A DNA stretch of 64,000 nt from Marvania coccoides (Eukaryota; Chlorophyta; Trebouxiophyceae; Chlorellales; Chlorellaceae), in the NCBI GenBank assembly GCA_963854735.1, contig OY978100.1, positions 1,550,001 through 1,614,000 on the forward strand, in the 5' to 3' direction. Shown one piece after another: positions 32,564-43,000 of the stretch; positions within the stretch are counted from its first letter, which is position 1; every line of letters begins with the position of its first letter. The notes below the pieces were generated by a model that was not told the origin of the DNA, made no database searches, and saw nothing but the letters and a program-made list of their open reading frames with translations. A program made the translations under genes and the position numbers.

Positions 32564-34207
32564 ATGGGGGAGGGCCACGCGTGGGCCTGGCGTCCCTTCC
32601 ACCTCATCTTAATAGCATCGCTCCTTTTTTACCAGCGTGGTGCACTCGCACAAAGCGCTGGCAGCAAGGAGTATGCCAAGCCAGACTACTCCCTGTACCA
32701 TCGATTGTGAGCGGCTGCCCGCGTTTCCTCAAACCGATGACCGATGCATCACGCTCTTACAACTCCCCTTCAATGTGCTTTGAACCTTGGCCCCCGCCTG
32801 ATGCTGTGTAGGGACGATGTGCTCGCAGGGGCGGAGGCGACGGCGGCTCGGTGTGGCGCCGGTATGCACTCAGAGGACCGAACCATGGAGATGCAGGGGT
32901 ACAACAGCACCATGAAAATCATCACGGTGGAGCCGGGGGGTCTCAGCGACGCCGGCGCAAGCAAGGCGCGGCTGCTGGTCAATTTTGGCGAACACGGCCG
33001 CGAACTCATCTCTCCCGAGATCGCCCTGCGGTTGTTGGAGATCCTGTGCGACGCGGAGGCCCGAAAGACCCTTCTGACAGCCTCTGGCATCGACCCTGCC
33101 CCCGTAGAAGCGGCCCTGCAGCGGGCGGTGTTTAAAATTATTCCCGTGGAGAATCCTCGAGGGAGGGAGCTTGTGGAGGGCGGGAAGCTGTGCGAGCGGA
33201 AGAACGGGCGCGGGGTGGACCCCAACCGCAACTGGGGGGTGCACTGGGGCCATAAAGAGCGCGATTACGACCCTGATGAAGAATTTCCAGGGTCAGCGCC
33301 ATTTAGCGAGCCAGAGGTGGCGATGATGCGGCAGCTGGCGGAGGAGTTCAAGCCGCACGTATGGCTCAATGTACACAGCGGTATGGAGGCGTTGTTCGTG
33401 CCGTACGACCACAAAAATGAGGTGCCGGAGGGGGCAGCGGCAGCGGCAACGTTGGCCATCCTGGAGCAGCTGAACAAGAAGCTGTGCAGGGGAAAGTGCG
33501 CGGTGGGGCCTGGCGGGAAGACAGTGGGGTGAGCTAACCTTATTATGTTTCTTTTACCACACTAATACCTTGTTTTTTTCTTCTACGCTTTTTAAATTTG
33601 CTTTTTTCATTACCCTGTTACTTCTCCTAGGTATTTGGCGCACGGCACTGCGACCGACTACATGCAGGACGAGCTGGGCGTGGGTTTGGTGATGACGTGG
33701 GAGGTTTACGGCGACCAGAAAGCGGAGTTTGAAGACTGCTTTAAAATGTTCAATCCGCTCACAAAAGAGGGGTACGACGAAGTGGTAGACACCTGGACGT
33801 CCGCCATTTTGGAGCTGGTGGCCGAGCTGCCAGGGCACCCTTCCGTGCCGGAGCTATCAGCAGCAGACGTTGCTGCTAGCGGCGAAGCGGGGTTGCAAGG
33901 AAACGAAGGCAAAAGCAACAGCAGCGGCGGGGGAGGGCTCGGGCGCAAGGGGGGAGCGGGATGGGTGGTTGGAGGCCGTCCAGCGACGGATAGCAGTCGA
34001 TCTGGCGGCGATAAGGTGGGAGCGGATGAACTCTCTAGCAGTAGCGGCATTGGAGGCTCGGCAGATCTCGCCGCCAGCAACGCCCCGGCATACGTGGTGC
34101 TGGGGGTGGTGTGCGCTGCGGCTGTTGCAAATTTCACCACGCGGCAGTCCTCCCGAACGGCGCTGGTTGCGCGGCTAGCGCGGTGGGGGCGGCGGCGACA
34201 GGCGTAA
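32564..34207 (+). CDS. Secreted, membrane-anchored M14 zinc carboxypeptidase
   Basis: Exons 32564-32706, 32812-33528 and 33631-34207 give 478 aa. The start was found in the first exon: MGEGHAWAWRPFHLILIASL runs into a hydrophobic core and a likely cleavage after ALA, a signal peptide. The M14 zinc ligands appear in NFGEHGRELIS (H109, E112) and LNVHSG; substrate and catalytic residues are in GVDPNRNWG and LVMTWEVYG. MEMQGYNSTMKIITVEPGG precedes them, as in plant homologues of the At5g42320 type. The C-terminus has a Ser/Gly-rich spacer, then a hydrophobic helix AYVVLGVVCAAAVANF and a basic tail, so the enzyme is probably a type I membrane protein facing the lumen or outside. It would trim C-terminal residues from peptides; specificity cannot be read. 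Confidence 0.85.
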
Positions 34208-34616
34208 TAAACATTTTGAAACAAACGAAATGTTTCTTTTCCAGCCCCGATATACAAATTTTTACGCCATCTTTCTTCTTGCATTCAATAAACTAATGCA
34301 TTGCAGTATTATTGTGAATTGAAAGTACAAACCCATTTTCGTATTTTTTTTATATTGTTTTTTTTTTCTGTGTACAAATTTGTACACAATAACTTTAAAG
34401 TTATTTCATTCTTTCTTTGTGAAATGTTTCATTTCATTTCGAGCGAAAGTCAGCTACCATTGAATCGTGATTTCTATGAAAGTAATGTAGCAATACCACT
34501 GCCTCAAACACCAAAATATATCACCAAAAATGGGCGCCGTCATTTTTTCCCTTCTCGGTGCATGGTTCAGGAAAGAAATCTTATAAGCATGAAGCATATC
34601 CACCACGCAAACCATT
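34208..34616. other. Intergenic between convergent genes, 409 bp
   Basis: AT-rich 3' flank shared by the carboxypeptidase and F-box genes. No structure recognised. Confidence 0.4.
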
Positions 34617-36308
34617 CTATTCAATCCACCACTCCCATGTCTTGCTGTCTACAGGGAAGCTCTCAAGCGGCACGAACTGCAATCGGGAGGTGTGCGCATC
34701 AACGCCCTCAATTTCTCCTCTATGCTCTGGCGTGATCTCTGGGTCGTAGATTGTCGCTCGCAGCCTTGGAGAGGTAGCGACGGCTGGCAACACTCGACCT
34801 AAGTCTATCAACCAGCGAACAACGCTACCTACGTCGTGCTGAGACGAACCGTGCTGAGACGAACCGACGTTAAACCAAGAACCGTCGATGGGCGCCGCTG
34901 CGTCCATGGCATTAGCGCCGGCAGCCACCAGAACGTCAGTCAAGCTCGCAGCCCGACTTGAAAACCGTAAAAGACCCGACTCATCTTCTAGCCAAGTTGC
35001 GGCTGCTGTGTTGACGTCGACGGCAAGCCTCTGCAAGCTCGAAACGTAGGCACCGGCAGGCAGCGGTGGCGCCCCTCTATAGTCTTCATCCCATCCTTGC
35101 AGCACGTGCAGCTCCTGGAGCTCAGGAAAAGCGCCCAATTTCGCTGCTGCAGCCCATCCCGGCATAGCTGCACACTCATGGGTCACCAGGTGCAGCGTTT
35201 TCAGCCGCTTCAGCCCCATGAACGCCGCCTCTGCCTTTTCTTCGTAATCTTCAGGATTCACAGGTGTCAAATGCAACCGGAGGTCTTGCAGCCCTGTCAG
35301 AGACGCCAGCGCCTTGAATACCTCCACATCGTCGCCGTTGACGGCGGTAAGCGACAGCTGGGTGACTCCGCGCAGCGCCCCCAGCGTGCTTTGAAATCTC
35401 GGAGTGAACTGGTAGGTGTACTCGCTGCGATCGACACCCTTGTTCATGTGCCCATCGATTTCGGAGGGTATTGGTGAGTAGTCCAACGCGAGGGACGACA
35501 ACCACAGTGGTGTCCACTGCCGCTGCAGCAACGCTTCAACGCCCAAAATGTCTCGAAAAATGCTGAGATCCGCCACAGTTTCAGGGATCTCACAGTCCCT
35601 TCCTGGCGTTTCCAAAACGAAGGCCCCCCGCCCGTGGCCTGAGCACCGCAAAGCGAGAGCTCGCAAATTTGGCGCCCACCGCTTCAACTGCAGCCCTTCT
35701 TCTTCCCTTATCTCCCAGCCAATGTTGAGATCCAGGGCCGCAAGCGCCGTGCATACCGGGAACCAGGCCATGCTGGCTGGGCCAGGCAGCCCACGCCGGT
35801 TTCTTGTGCTTTTTCTGACAACTAAAATGAGGTGCGTCAGGTGCGGGGCGACGGGCTCCAGCGCTGCAGCTGCAGCTTCATTGTGGCGGGGAGAGTCGTA
35901 GTGCTCAAAGGAGAGGCGGCGCACGGCGGCGGCCCGCGGATGCAGCCAGTCTGCGAGGCTGTCAATTCTTTCTTCTCGGTCCATACGACCAGCGCCGACC
36001 ACCTGGTGCGCCGCTATGCAGTGCTCTCCCAAGTGGCGCCATGCGCGGCACACGGCCTGCGCGGCGCATTTACTGCAAGAAGAAGGGCGTGGGAATGCTG
36101 AGAAATGGAGCCAAGCGTCAAGGGCGTTGGGATTGAATTTGGAAGGATACAGGACTCCTGAGAGAGAGCAGCTCTGCTAAAAAATTCAGGCATATTTTTA
36201 TGAAATTACTTTGATGAGAACTCACTCTTGCGGATGCTTCAAGTAACAGAGAATGTGATCAAAGATTTGAGAAGGCAAGGCGAGCGCTGGATGTGATGCA
36301 CTGCCCAT
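34617..36308 (-). CDS. F-box protein with leucine-rich-repeat-like C-terminus
   Basis: Exons 36308-36226 and 36072-34617 (phase 2 join) give 512 aa. The first exon reads MGSASHPALALPSQIFDHIL plus CYLKHPQ, and continues over the splice into DKCAAQAVCRAWRHLGEHC: an F-box split by the intron. Downstream repeats such as LGALRGVTQLSLTAVNGDDV, LTGLQDLRLHLTPVNP, GLKRLKTLHLVTHECA and FPELQELHVLQG are irregular leucine-rich repeats. F-box proteins recruit substrates to SCF ubiquitin ligases through SKP1; the LRR part would choose the substrate. Green algae carry many such genes. A near-perfect local duplication occurs in NVGSSQHGSSQHDVGS. The start lies 180 bases from the divergent UTP23 start. Substrate is unknown. 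Confidence 0.75.
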
Positions 36309-36488
36309 TGTAAGGTAAATGTTCAAAACATTTATTGAAGTTTAATGCTAGAGGCTTCGAAATATTTTTAAACAAAAAATGAGTTGTCTCGCAAAAAAAC
36401 AGACCAAAGAAACCAGCTCGTCTCGTCATGCATCAATATACTTTTTTTCCTGTATAAATATAACAAACCGTTGAATTATCTCGCTACC
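36309..36488. promoter_or_regulatory. Likely bidirectional promoter, F-box gene / UTP23
   Basis: Only 180 AT-rich bases separate the two divergent start codons, so both promoters and 5' leaders must lie here. No specific element is identified. Confidence 0.5.
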
Positions 36489-37358
36489 ATGCGGCGAAAA
36501 AAGCAGAAGCACACGCGGCGCACTATTCGTTTTTTCAAGATTAATTTCGGCTTTCGGCCCCCTTTCAAAGTGCTTTTAGACGGAAACTTCGTGCATACAG
36601 TGGAAGCGCAAAAGTAGGTCAATGCTCTGAGCTGCACCTACTACTTTGCCGCATTTTTGTGACAGAAAAAAACAAAAATCTAAATCTTTCATTTTTCTTC
36701 TCTCTCCAGGCGTGGCGAATGCAAAGAGCTCGTCTCCAGACTGCTGGGCGAGCCTGCTCGGGTGTTCACCACCAAGTGCGTCATGCAGGAGCTGCGCACC
36801 ATGGGCAAAGAGTACGCCCTCGCCCGCCAAGCCTGCAAACGCTACGCCCTGCACCACTGCAACCATGACGAAGGCGTGTCCGCCGCCGACTGTCTGGCGT
36901 CCCAAGTTGAGGGCGGCAACGCTGAACACTTTTTCGTGGCCACGCAGGACCGAGGGCTGCAGAGGAGGGTTGGCGATTTGCCTGGCGGGGCGGTGCTGTT
37001 TGCCTCAATCAACGGGCTGCAGCTGGACGTCCCCTCTGACGCGCAGAAACAGCACGTGGAGAGGGCGGAGCGGATCGCTCAGGGTGGCGGCGGCGAAGCG
37101 TCAGAGCGGAGGAGGCAGCTGGCGGCGAAAGAGGGCGGAGAGAGCAGGGAAGATGAAGAGGAGGACAGGCAGCAGCGGGAAAAGTCGATCTTCAAGCGGA
37201 ACAAGGCAAAGGGGCCTAATCCGCTGGCGATAAGGAAGAAGAAGAGAGTGGGAGCAGCCCCGGCAGCAGCGGTGCAGCAGCCAGCAGCAGCTAGGGAGCA
37301 GGAGAAGGCGCCAAAGCGGCAGCGAAGGAGGAGAAAAGACGAAGGAGACTTGGAATGA
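36489..37358 (+). CDS. UTP23: UTP23, rRNA-processing PIN-like protein of the small-subunit processome
   Basis: Exons 36489-36613 and 36710-37358 (phase 2 join) give 257 aa. The N-terminus MRRKKQKHTRRTIRFFKINF and PPFKVLLDGNFVHT is diagnostic of the UTP23/FCF1 family. The zinc-binding Cys/His set is in QACKRYALHHCNHDE and SAADCLAS. HFFVATQDRGLQRRV is the PIN core, where UTP23 normally lacks the complete nuclease triad. The C-terminal 90 residues are very basic and acidic by turns (RQQREKSIFKRNKAKGPNPL), typical of nucleolar proteins. UTP23 binds 18S pre-rRNA and helps release snR30. Splice phase and length fit the family. Confidence 0.9.
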
Positions 37359-38943
37359 ATTGTGTCTGATTGCAACTTGGTCTGTTTGGGCTTTTCCAAA
37401 TTGGTTTAAGTTTTGGTGCCAATTTTCTTTTAAGCAGATCTTTCAATGAAATTGCAAATGATAAGCTCGCCATGCCCTTTTGATAAATTCTTATAATAGT
37501 TGGGCTTACCTGTTAGAAAGCCATCGCCCAATAGTGGACAACTGATTGACCCAAGGTTCCCGCCATCGGCAGTAAGGAAAATGCAGTGGGACGGGCATTT
37601 AAAGCCATCCAGATAGAATTAGCAAGCCTCAGCAAAGATCTAAAAACCGCATGGGAGGTCAACTGAATAGCAATTGAGCTTTGAGTGCTCATTTTGGGTG
37701 CAGCACAAAAAATATATCTAAGGCACCAAAAAAAGTACTTCAGCAAACAAAAATGAAGCTCCATTCAGTAGATGGCAATTTTAATGTATATTTCAAGAAA
37801 AAATAGCGGCGAAAGAGCTTGTTCTACTAACCCTCACACGGAAAAAAATATCACAGCCATTCAGAATCGTGTTTGTTGTTGTTTCACCATTGTCGCTGGT
37901 AATGGTCGGTAAAGGAATCGTGGTTCAAGCCTGAAATGAAAATACTTTGAATGAAGGGAAGAACCGTCTTGCCCCTCAGGCGGGACTGGCGGTACGGTTG
38001 GTCCTTTTTATTATTTTTCTGAATAAACACGCGCAATTCGGCTCTTAAATTTTACAAAAGATAAAAGAGCGGGCGATGATATCGTTTTCTCACTTTGGGA
38101 GCAAACCCAACCGGAAAAAATGCAAGTCATGTATGACATCGGCACTCGTGTGAGTGAGTATAACTCAGCACCCGCTGCAGATCGGCTTTACGTTTCTCCC
38201 TTTAAAACACATATCAACATTGTTTGGAGTAGCTCTGGCTCTATGGTCATCATATTTCGCGCAAGATCGTCAACCGTCTCGTGACCGAAATGCAGCAACG
38301 CAGCGAAATTTCTACAAATAATCAAAGATCCAGCACCGAATAATCAAAGATCCAGCACCGAATAAACAAAGATCCAGCACCTTGGGGTTGGCTGTGGCCT
38401 CCTGCGCGCCTCCGGTAGGGCTGGAGAGATCTCCTGCTCTGTGCCTATTAAGTGCAAAATCGGGAACTGTTTGATTTTATTCTTAAAGAGCTGTTTTTTA
38501 ATCTTCTAAATTACCTAGCAAAGGTTGTATTTTTTACAATTAATGATAATTAATATAAGCATTAATATTCAGCGCGGGGAAGGGATAAATATTCCGAGAT
38601 TTGGGGAAGATGGTACTTCGTATAGCAGAGTTTAAGTTACCTTCCCCCCGCGCCCCTCAACTTTTATATTCACTTCATATTTGCTTGCTAATCAAAGTGG
38701 GTTCGTAGCCTACGAGGTTTTTCAGCGCTTTTATTGGTGGAAGCAGGGGCCTGAGCTTCCAGGATTCAATTTTTAGATTCTTATGTGCCGGGCGGTGAAA
38801 GTTTGGCAGATCATCTATGACTGAGAGAATGCGGACCAAAGTGAGCTCGGTGCAATAGTATAGCCTTGATTGAATTGAATATTCAGCAACCAACCTAACG
38901 CGGGGTGAAACTTTTGGCGAAACTGCAGGACGGTGCCGCTACC
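37359..38943. other. Intergenic, 1585 bp
   Basis: AT-rich. Contains a 22-bp tandem repeat (38318-38381). No open frame has coding composition and no RNA gene is recognised. The end holds the promoter of the Cys-rich secreted protein gene. Confidence 0.4.
38318..38381 (+). repeat. Tandem repeat, 22-bp unit, three copies
   Basis: Unit ATAATCAAAGATCCAGCACC plus GA: two identical copies, then a third with one substitution, ending at AGCACC. Confidence 0.9.
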
Positions 38944-41191
38944 ATGATGTGCCGCTCTGAGCCAGGACACGCCTTCAATTTAAATGCACTCAATCGACTG
39001 ATCGTCATCGCCACCATCGGCTTTTCAAAGCTTGGGGCGATTCTGGTTTTCTCCCTACTCCTAGTCGGCGTTGAGGGCCAGCCAGCACTTCCGGTGAGAT
39101 ATTAAAACGGCATTTGCCCAGCAGAGCTTGTGTTTGTTCCCTCATTTTTTCTCCTCGCGACTTTTCACGCATTATGTTCGGTGCATTACCATGTTTATTT
39201 AGTTACCACACATTCCCTGCTAATTTCTAAAACGGCAATCGTTAAAAAAATTCTTGTAGACCTGCTTCTGCCTCGACTGCACGGATCCGCATTGCACACG
39301 ATGCCCTTCGTATGCTCTGGATGAGTGCCAACAGGTACATTTCCCACCTGTTTTAATATTATTTCAAAGTGCCAAAATAATGTACCAGCTTTGCCTTCCC
39401 CCCCGCAGTGCGACCAAGGCTACGGTTTGATCGGCACGACCTGCGTTCCCTGTGACACTGCGTTTTGCAACAACTGTGATGGCGACACAACCCGATGCTC
39501 GAAATGCATTGGCGGCTTTGAGCTAACCAACCCCACCACCTGCGGAAATTCAAATTGTCCTGCCAATTGCAAGACGTGCATCCTCGGAGTTTGCGTAAAG
39601 GTAGGGTAGTATTTCTAGTTTTCATTCTCAAATTGGCATTTCTTGAGCTAATTGTTTTCACCCGTAATGCAGTGTCTCTCCGGTTTCCGACTCAACCCTG
39701 GTACCAACCAATGCGAGCCATGCCTAGAGTATGGATGTTCCACCTGCGATGCTGCCGTGGAACTGTGCACAGCGTGCTCTTCGGGTTATACGTTCGATGA
39801 ACCCACAGCAACGTGCAATATCTGCGAATGCACTGAGCCATTTACGTCGCCCACGGTAATATCTAATAAATACACAAATTTTTTTCCTAAGACAGTTTTT
39901 TTTGCCATGATCCCTAAAATGATTTATTTTTCTGCAGGTCACGGTTAACTTTTGTCTCACTCCAGCCGAAGGGCAGCCCACCTGCCCCACACGCCGGCGC
40001 TCCCTTCTAGAAGCCTCGGCCTGGATGCCAACCCTGGTCGACGTCGTCGACCCCAACCGCCGCAAATTGCTGGACAATGCCCTTGATTTGTATCTCGGCT
40101 CGCTTTCTTCGCTGTCGTGTCAAGCAATGCAGGTCGCTGCAATCCAGACGGGCTGGCCCACCCCTCCTGGTACTTCATGCTCGGCAACAGCAACCTGTCA
40201 ACTTGACGGAACTATGACAGTAGTCACCACGATGATTTATGATGTCCAGAATGTCTGCCAAGAGCCCGCGGCTCAAGCGAGCGCCAACAACGTACCTGGC
40301 CTGGTGGGGACGCTTAGCTTTTACGCGAACTACGTGACACCAGATTTGGCGATCTCGTGTGGCTCATTCACCCCCACCCTTTCCCCGCCACCACCATCCC
40401 CAAGCCCGCCGCCGCCATCTCCAAGCCCGCCGCCGCCATCTCCAAGCCCGCCGCCGCCATCTCCAAGCCCGCCGCCGCCATCTCCAAGCCCGCCGCCGCC
40501 ATCTCCAAGCCCGCCGCCGCCATCTCCAAGACCGCCGCCGCCATCTCCAAGCCCGCCGCCGCTTAATTCGCCACCGCCCCCTGACACAAACAGCTCTGGC
40601 TCGTCAGTCCCTCCACCCCCTCCCCTTGTCACATGCATGAGCGAAATCTTACGAAATACTCGTTATCTAGCGACCACCAACATCATTATCTTCTTCCAAG
40701 TAAATACCATGGCTGCATGTCGCAACGCATGTCAAGCTGAGCCCCTGTAAGTTTTATTTACGCCTAGCTAACTTTTTTTCTCACCGCCATGGATGCTATT
40801 TTGGTGCTGAAGGTTTCAAGGTTTCTTTAATTTTTATTTTTGTTGAAAAATAAGATTGAGACTTAATAGCCTCGGTGCTTGGTGGGCATATGAAAAATTG
40901 TTTCAAGATTTTTGAGTTCCCACTATTACACGTAATGTCCCCATCTCATGTGTGTGCAGATGCTATACCTGGACACGGGAAAGGGTGGCAAGCTCCAGGA
41001 TGTGCTATCTTTTCACACTCACTGATGCTCAAAACCCTAAATCGCCTAACTCTGGATGGGACTCCGGCTATAAGTCGACGAACTGTCCGATTGCACGCCG
41101 CCGCCGCCTGCAATCCAACGAAGACGATGCCTCAGAGTCTGAAGCTGCAGTGGCTCCTCCCTGGCAAAGCTCCTCCCCGCTTGCGGTTTGA
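38944..41191 (+). CDS. Secreted Cys-rich / (SPPPP)n / PAN-like extracellular matrix protein
   Basis: Exons 38944-39093, 39260-39334, 39409-39600, 39673-39855, 39938-40746 and 40960-41191 give 546 aa. The N-terminus carries an uncleaved-looking or long signal segment (GFSKLGAILVFSLLLVGVEG). Residues 50 to about 200 are Cys-rich repeats of furin/GCC type (CDQGYGLIGTTCVPCDTAFC, then CNNCDGDTTRCSKCIGGFEL). A globular region follows, then a hydroxyproline-rich rod of SPSPPPP units, then a Cys-containing end ACRNACQAEPLCYTWTRE, RMCYLFTLTD and GWDSGYKSTNCP, which follows the PAN/apple pattern. Such rods are hallmarks of algal and plant wall glycoproteins (pherophorins, extensins). Function is probably in the cell wall or surface recognition; no ligand is suggested. 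One intron carries a dispersed repeat copy. Confidence 0.75.
40400..40563 (+). repeat. 21-bp coding tandem repeat (SPSPPPP unit), about 7.8 copies
   Basis: Unit CCAAGCCCGCCGCCGCCATC plus T, nearly identical in all copies; the seventh has A for C, giving SPRPPPP. Near identity at third positions points to recent expansion. Confidence 0.95.
40823..40896 (+). repeat. Dispersed repeat, copy C (full, about 74 bp), in an intron
   Basis: Two mismatches to copy A (14424-14497). Lies within the last intron (40747-40959) of the Cys-rich secreted protein gene. Confidence 0.85.
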
Positions 41192-43000
41192 AATCTTCTT
41201 CGTTCCCACTAACTACCCCACACCGATGAATACATGTGGACAATTCACGCGCGCGGTGCACGCCTTGATTGCATGGGCCAGCCTGCTTTCAAGGATGATC
41301 GTTTTTATCCCATGCGGCTCTATTATTGCTGATTGTTTCCCCCCCGATATAATAAGGCGTATTGTTGCTATTTTCTCACGGGTTTCCTTGCTTTAGCATC
41401 AATATCTCCCCCCCTCTGAATTTGAGTTTGGGTTGACCCTTCTCAGTATCGCTGCTCAGATGCTCCGTTACACTGCTCCCCAATGAAACGACTTTTGCTA
41501 TTTTTTCCATTTGTTTTCCGCGTTGGCGGCCTCTGAAAAAATTTATAAATAATATAAAATCTTAAGCTTACGTTAACTTCTTCCCATCCCATGTTAAAAT
41601 TAATAAAACTGTTGATGCATAATTGTTCATATCGCTTTTGCTCATCACTTTCTTTCGGTTCCAAATAACTCCAATTCAGAGGCCTTCAGTGCAGTAGTAT
41701 TATGGAGGTTTGGAGGTTTGGAGGTTTTACATATGGTTGTAACGTCTACTACCAAGGATGGTGCAAGCCGACGTGCCACTCACCCCGCCACAGTAAGGCG
41801 GAGTACCCCCTTCCATCCGTGGGATCAACCTCAGGTACTGGGGGCGTACGGATACAGCATTACGCCGATACCGCACCGTCGCCCACAATGTAAGACTCTG
41901 GCCCCTGTCTTCCTGAGTCCCCCAGCGGCGCGACCGACATGAATAAAAGAAAGAGGAAAAAAATGGGGAAAGCAGGACTCTCCGGACGGCAAACGGCCCG
42001 TCCGGTTTGGGGTTCGCGCTTGGGCAATGCTGGCCCGCCCAGCACCCCTCCCATCTACAGCGGTCACTCAACCCCTGGCTTAAGGGTTTATGGTGTACTA
42101 CCCGGTGTGCTCACTGGAAATGTGGCACCCGCCATTTGTACCCGTCCGATAGAGACTACGATACCACGGGGAAGTGAAGCATCCGACGTCGCAGTGCAGT
42201 AAACAACCAAAGTTTACGCACTGGCAGCTACAATGAGCTAACTAGTAGGGAGCGCGAACCACCGCATGTGCAAGCATAATATATTAATAAATCACCATAT
42301 TGTAAAATTTCTTCATCTTCGTAATCTTGACTCTCTCTCGCTCCTTGTGCTCTCTTTATTCGCCGCCTGTACGCCCTCCAGGTGCGCCCGCACCAGGGCT
42401 GCCACCTGGGTGAGGTCTGCCTCCGCCATTTCCAGCAGGCTCCTCGTCGTTGGCGCCGCTGCCAACGCTGTGGCCGCCTGCGCCCGCTCTTGATGCAGCG
42501 CGGAGCAGGTGCGCAAGATGTGCGATGTAGTATGTTGACAAGGTTTCAAGGTTTTTTGTTAACAATGTTTTCTTGTATTGCTTATGATATTAAAATCCAC
42601 CCTTCTGGTTAATAACACGTCCAAGCTCCTACCATTGGCCCATTCCTGTTAACACTGTCTTAGCTCCATATCTTGCCTTGCATGCAATTCAGTTCTTAAT
42701 ACGATGGCAATCCATTTTTTTCCACTTTAGTTTTTTCCCTCCTCGTTCATCATGCTTTTACCATTTCCATCACCGCCTTCGCAACCATTTAGCCATTTCT
42801 AAGAAAATTTGACGACCGTTAAAAAAAAATGTATGTAAATTATGGGGGTTGGGTAAAATAAAAAGTAATAATGGCATGCACTTTATGGTTTGCAAAGAAG
42901 AAAATGCGGCGAGCCATCAGAGTCATAATTCAAACTCCTTCAATTTGTTCAAACTTAAAAAGCCGGCGCGTCGGAAGAAATTTTTTCATCCTTTTTTTCC
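41192..43000. other. Largely unassigned, 1809 bp
   Basis: The first 500 bases are AT-rich. At 41704-41728 GGAGGTTT is repeated three times. From 41740 to 42200 GC content rises and both strands have interrupted open frames; donors (CACA-gtaagg at about 41792, CAAT-gtaaga at 41890) and an acceptor (cctcag near 41833) are visible, so this may be a decayed or unrecognised gene. A near-perfect inverted repeat (CCGGACGGC and GGCCCGTCCGG) lies at 41982-42005. At 42313-42549 the minus strand has an open frame with AEADLTQVAALVRAHLEGV, which may be an isolated exon. The rest is AT-rich. Confidence 0.4.
41982..42005. repeat. Inverted repeat (potential hairpin)
   Basis: Arms CCGGACGGC and GGCCCGTCCGG around a short loop, nearly perfectly complementary. 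Confidence 0.6.

Noticed and set aside
40330..40638. Gly-rich open frame on the minus strand
   Set aside because: It is the reverse complement of the (SPSPPPP)n coding repeat of the plus-strand gene.
42313..42549. Minus-strand open frame with a helical pattern, considered as last exon of the Tudor-like gene
   Set aside because: The only usable donor in 43001-43060 is phase 0, while the available acceptor needs another phase, so the join fails. Kept only as a possible isolated exon.
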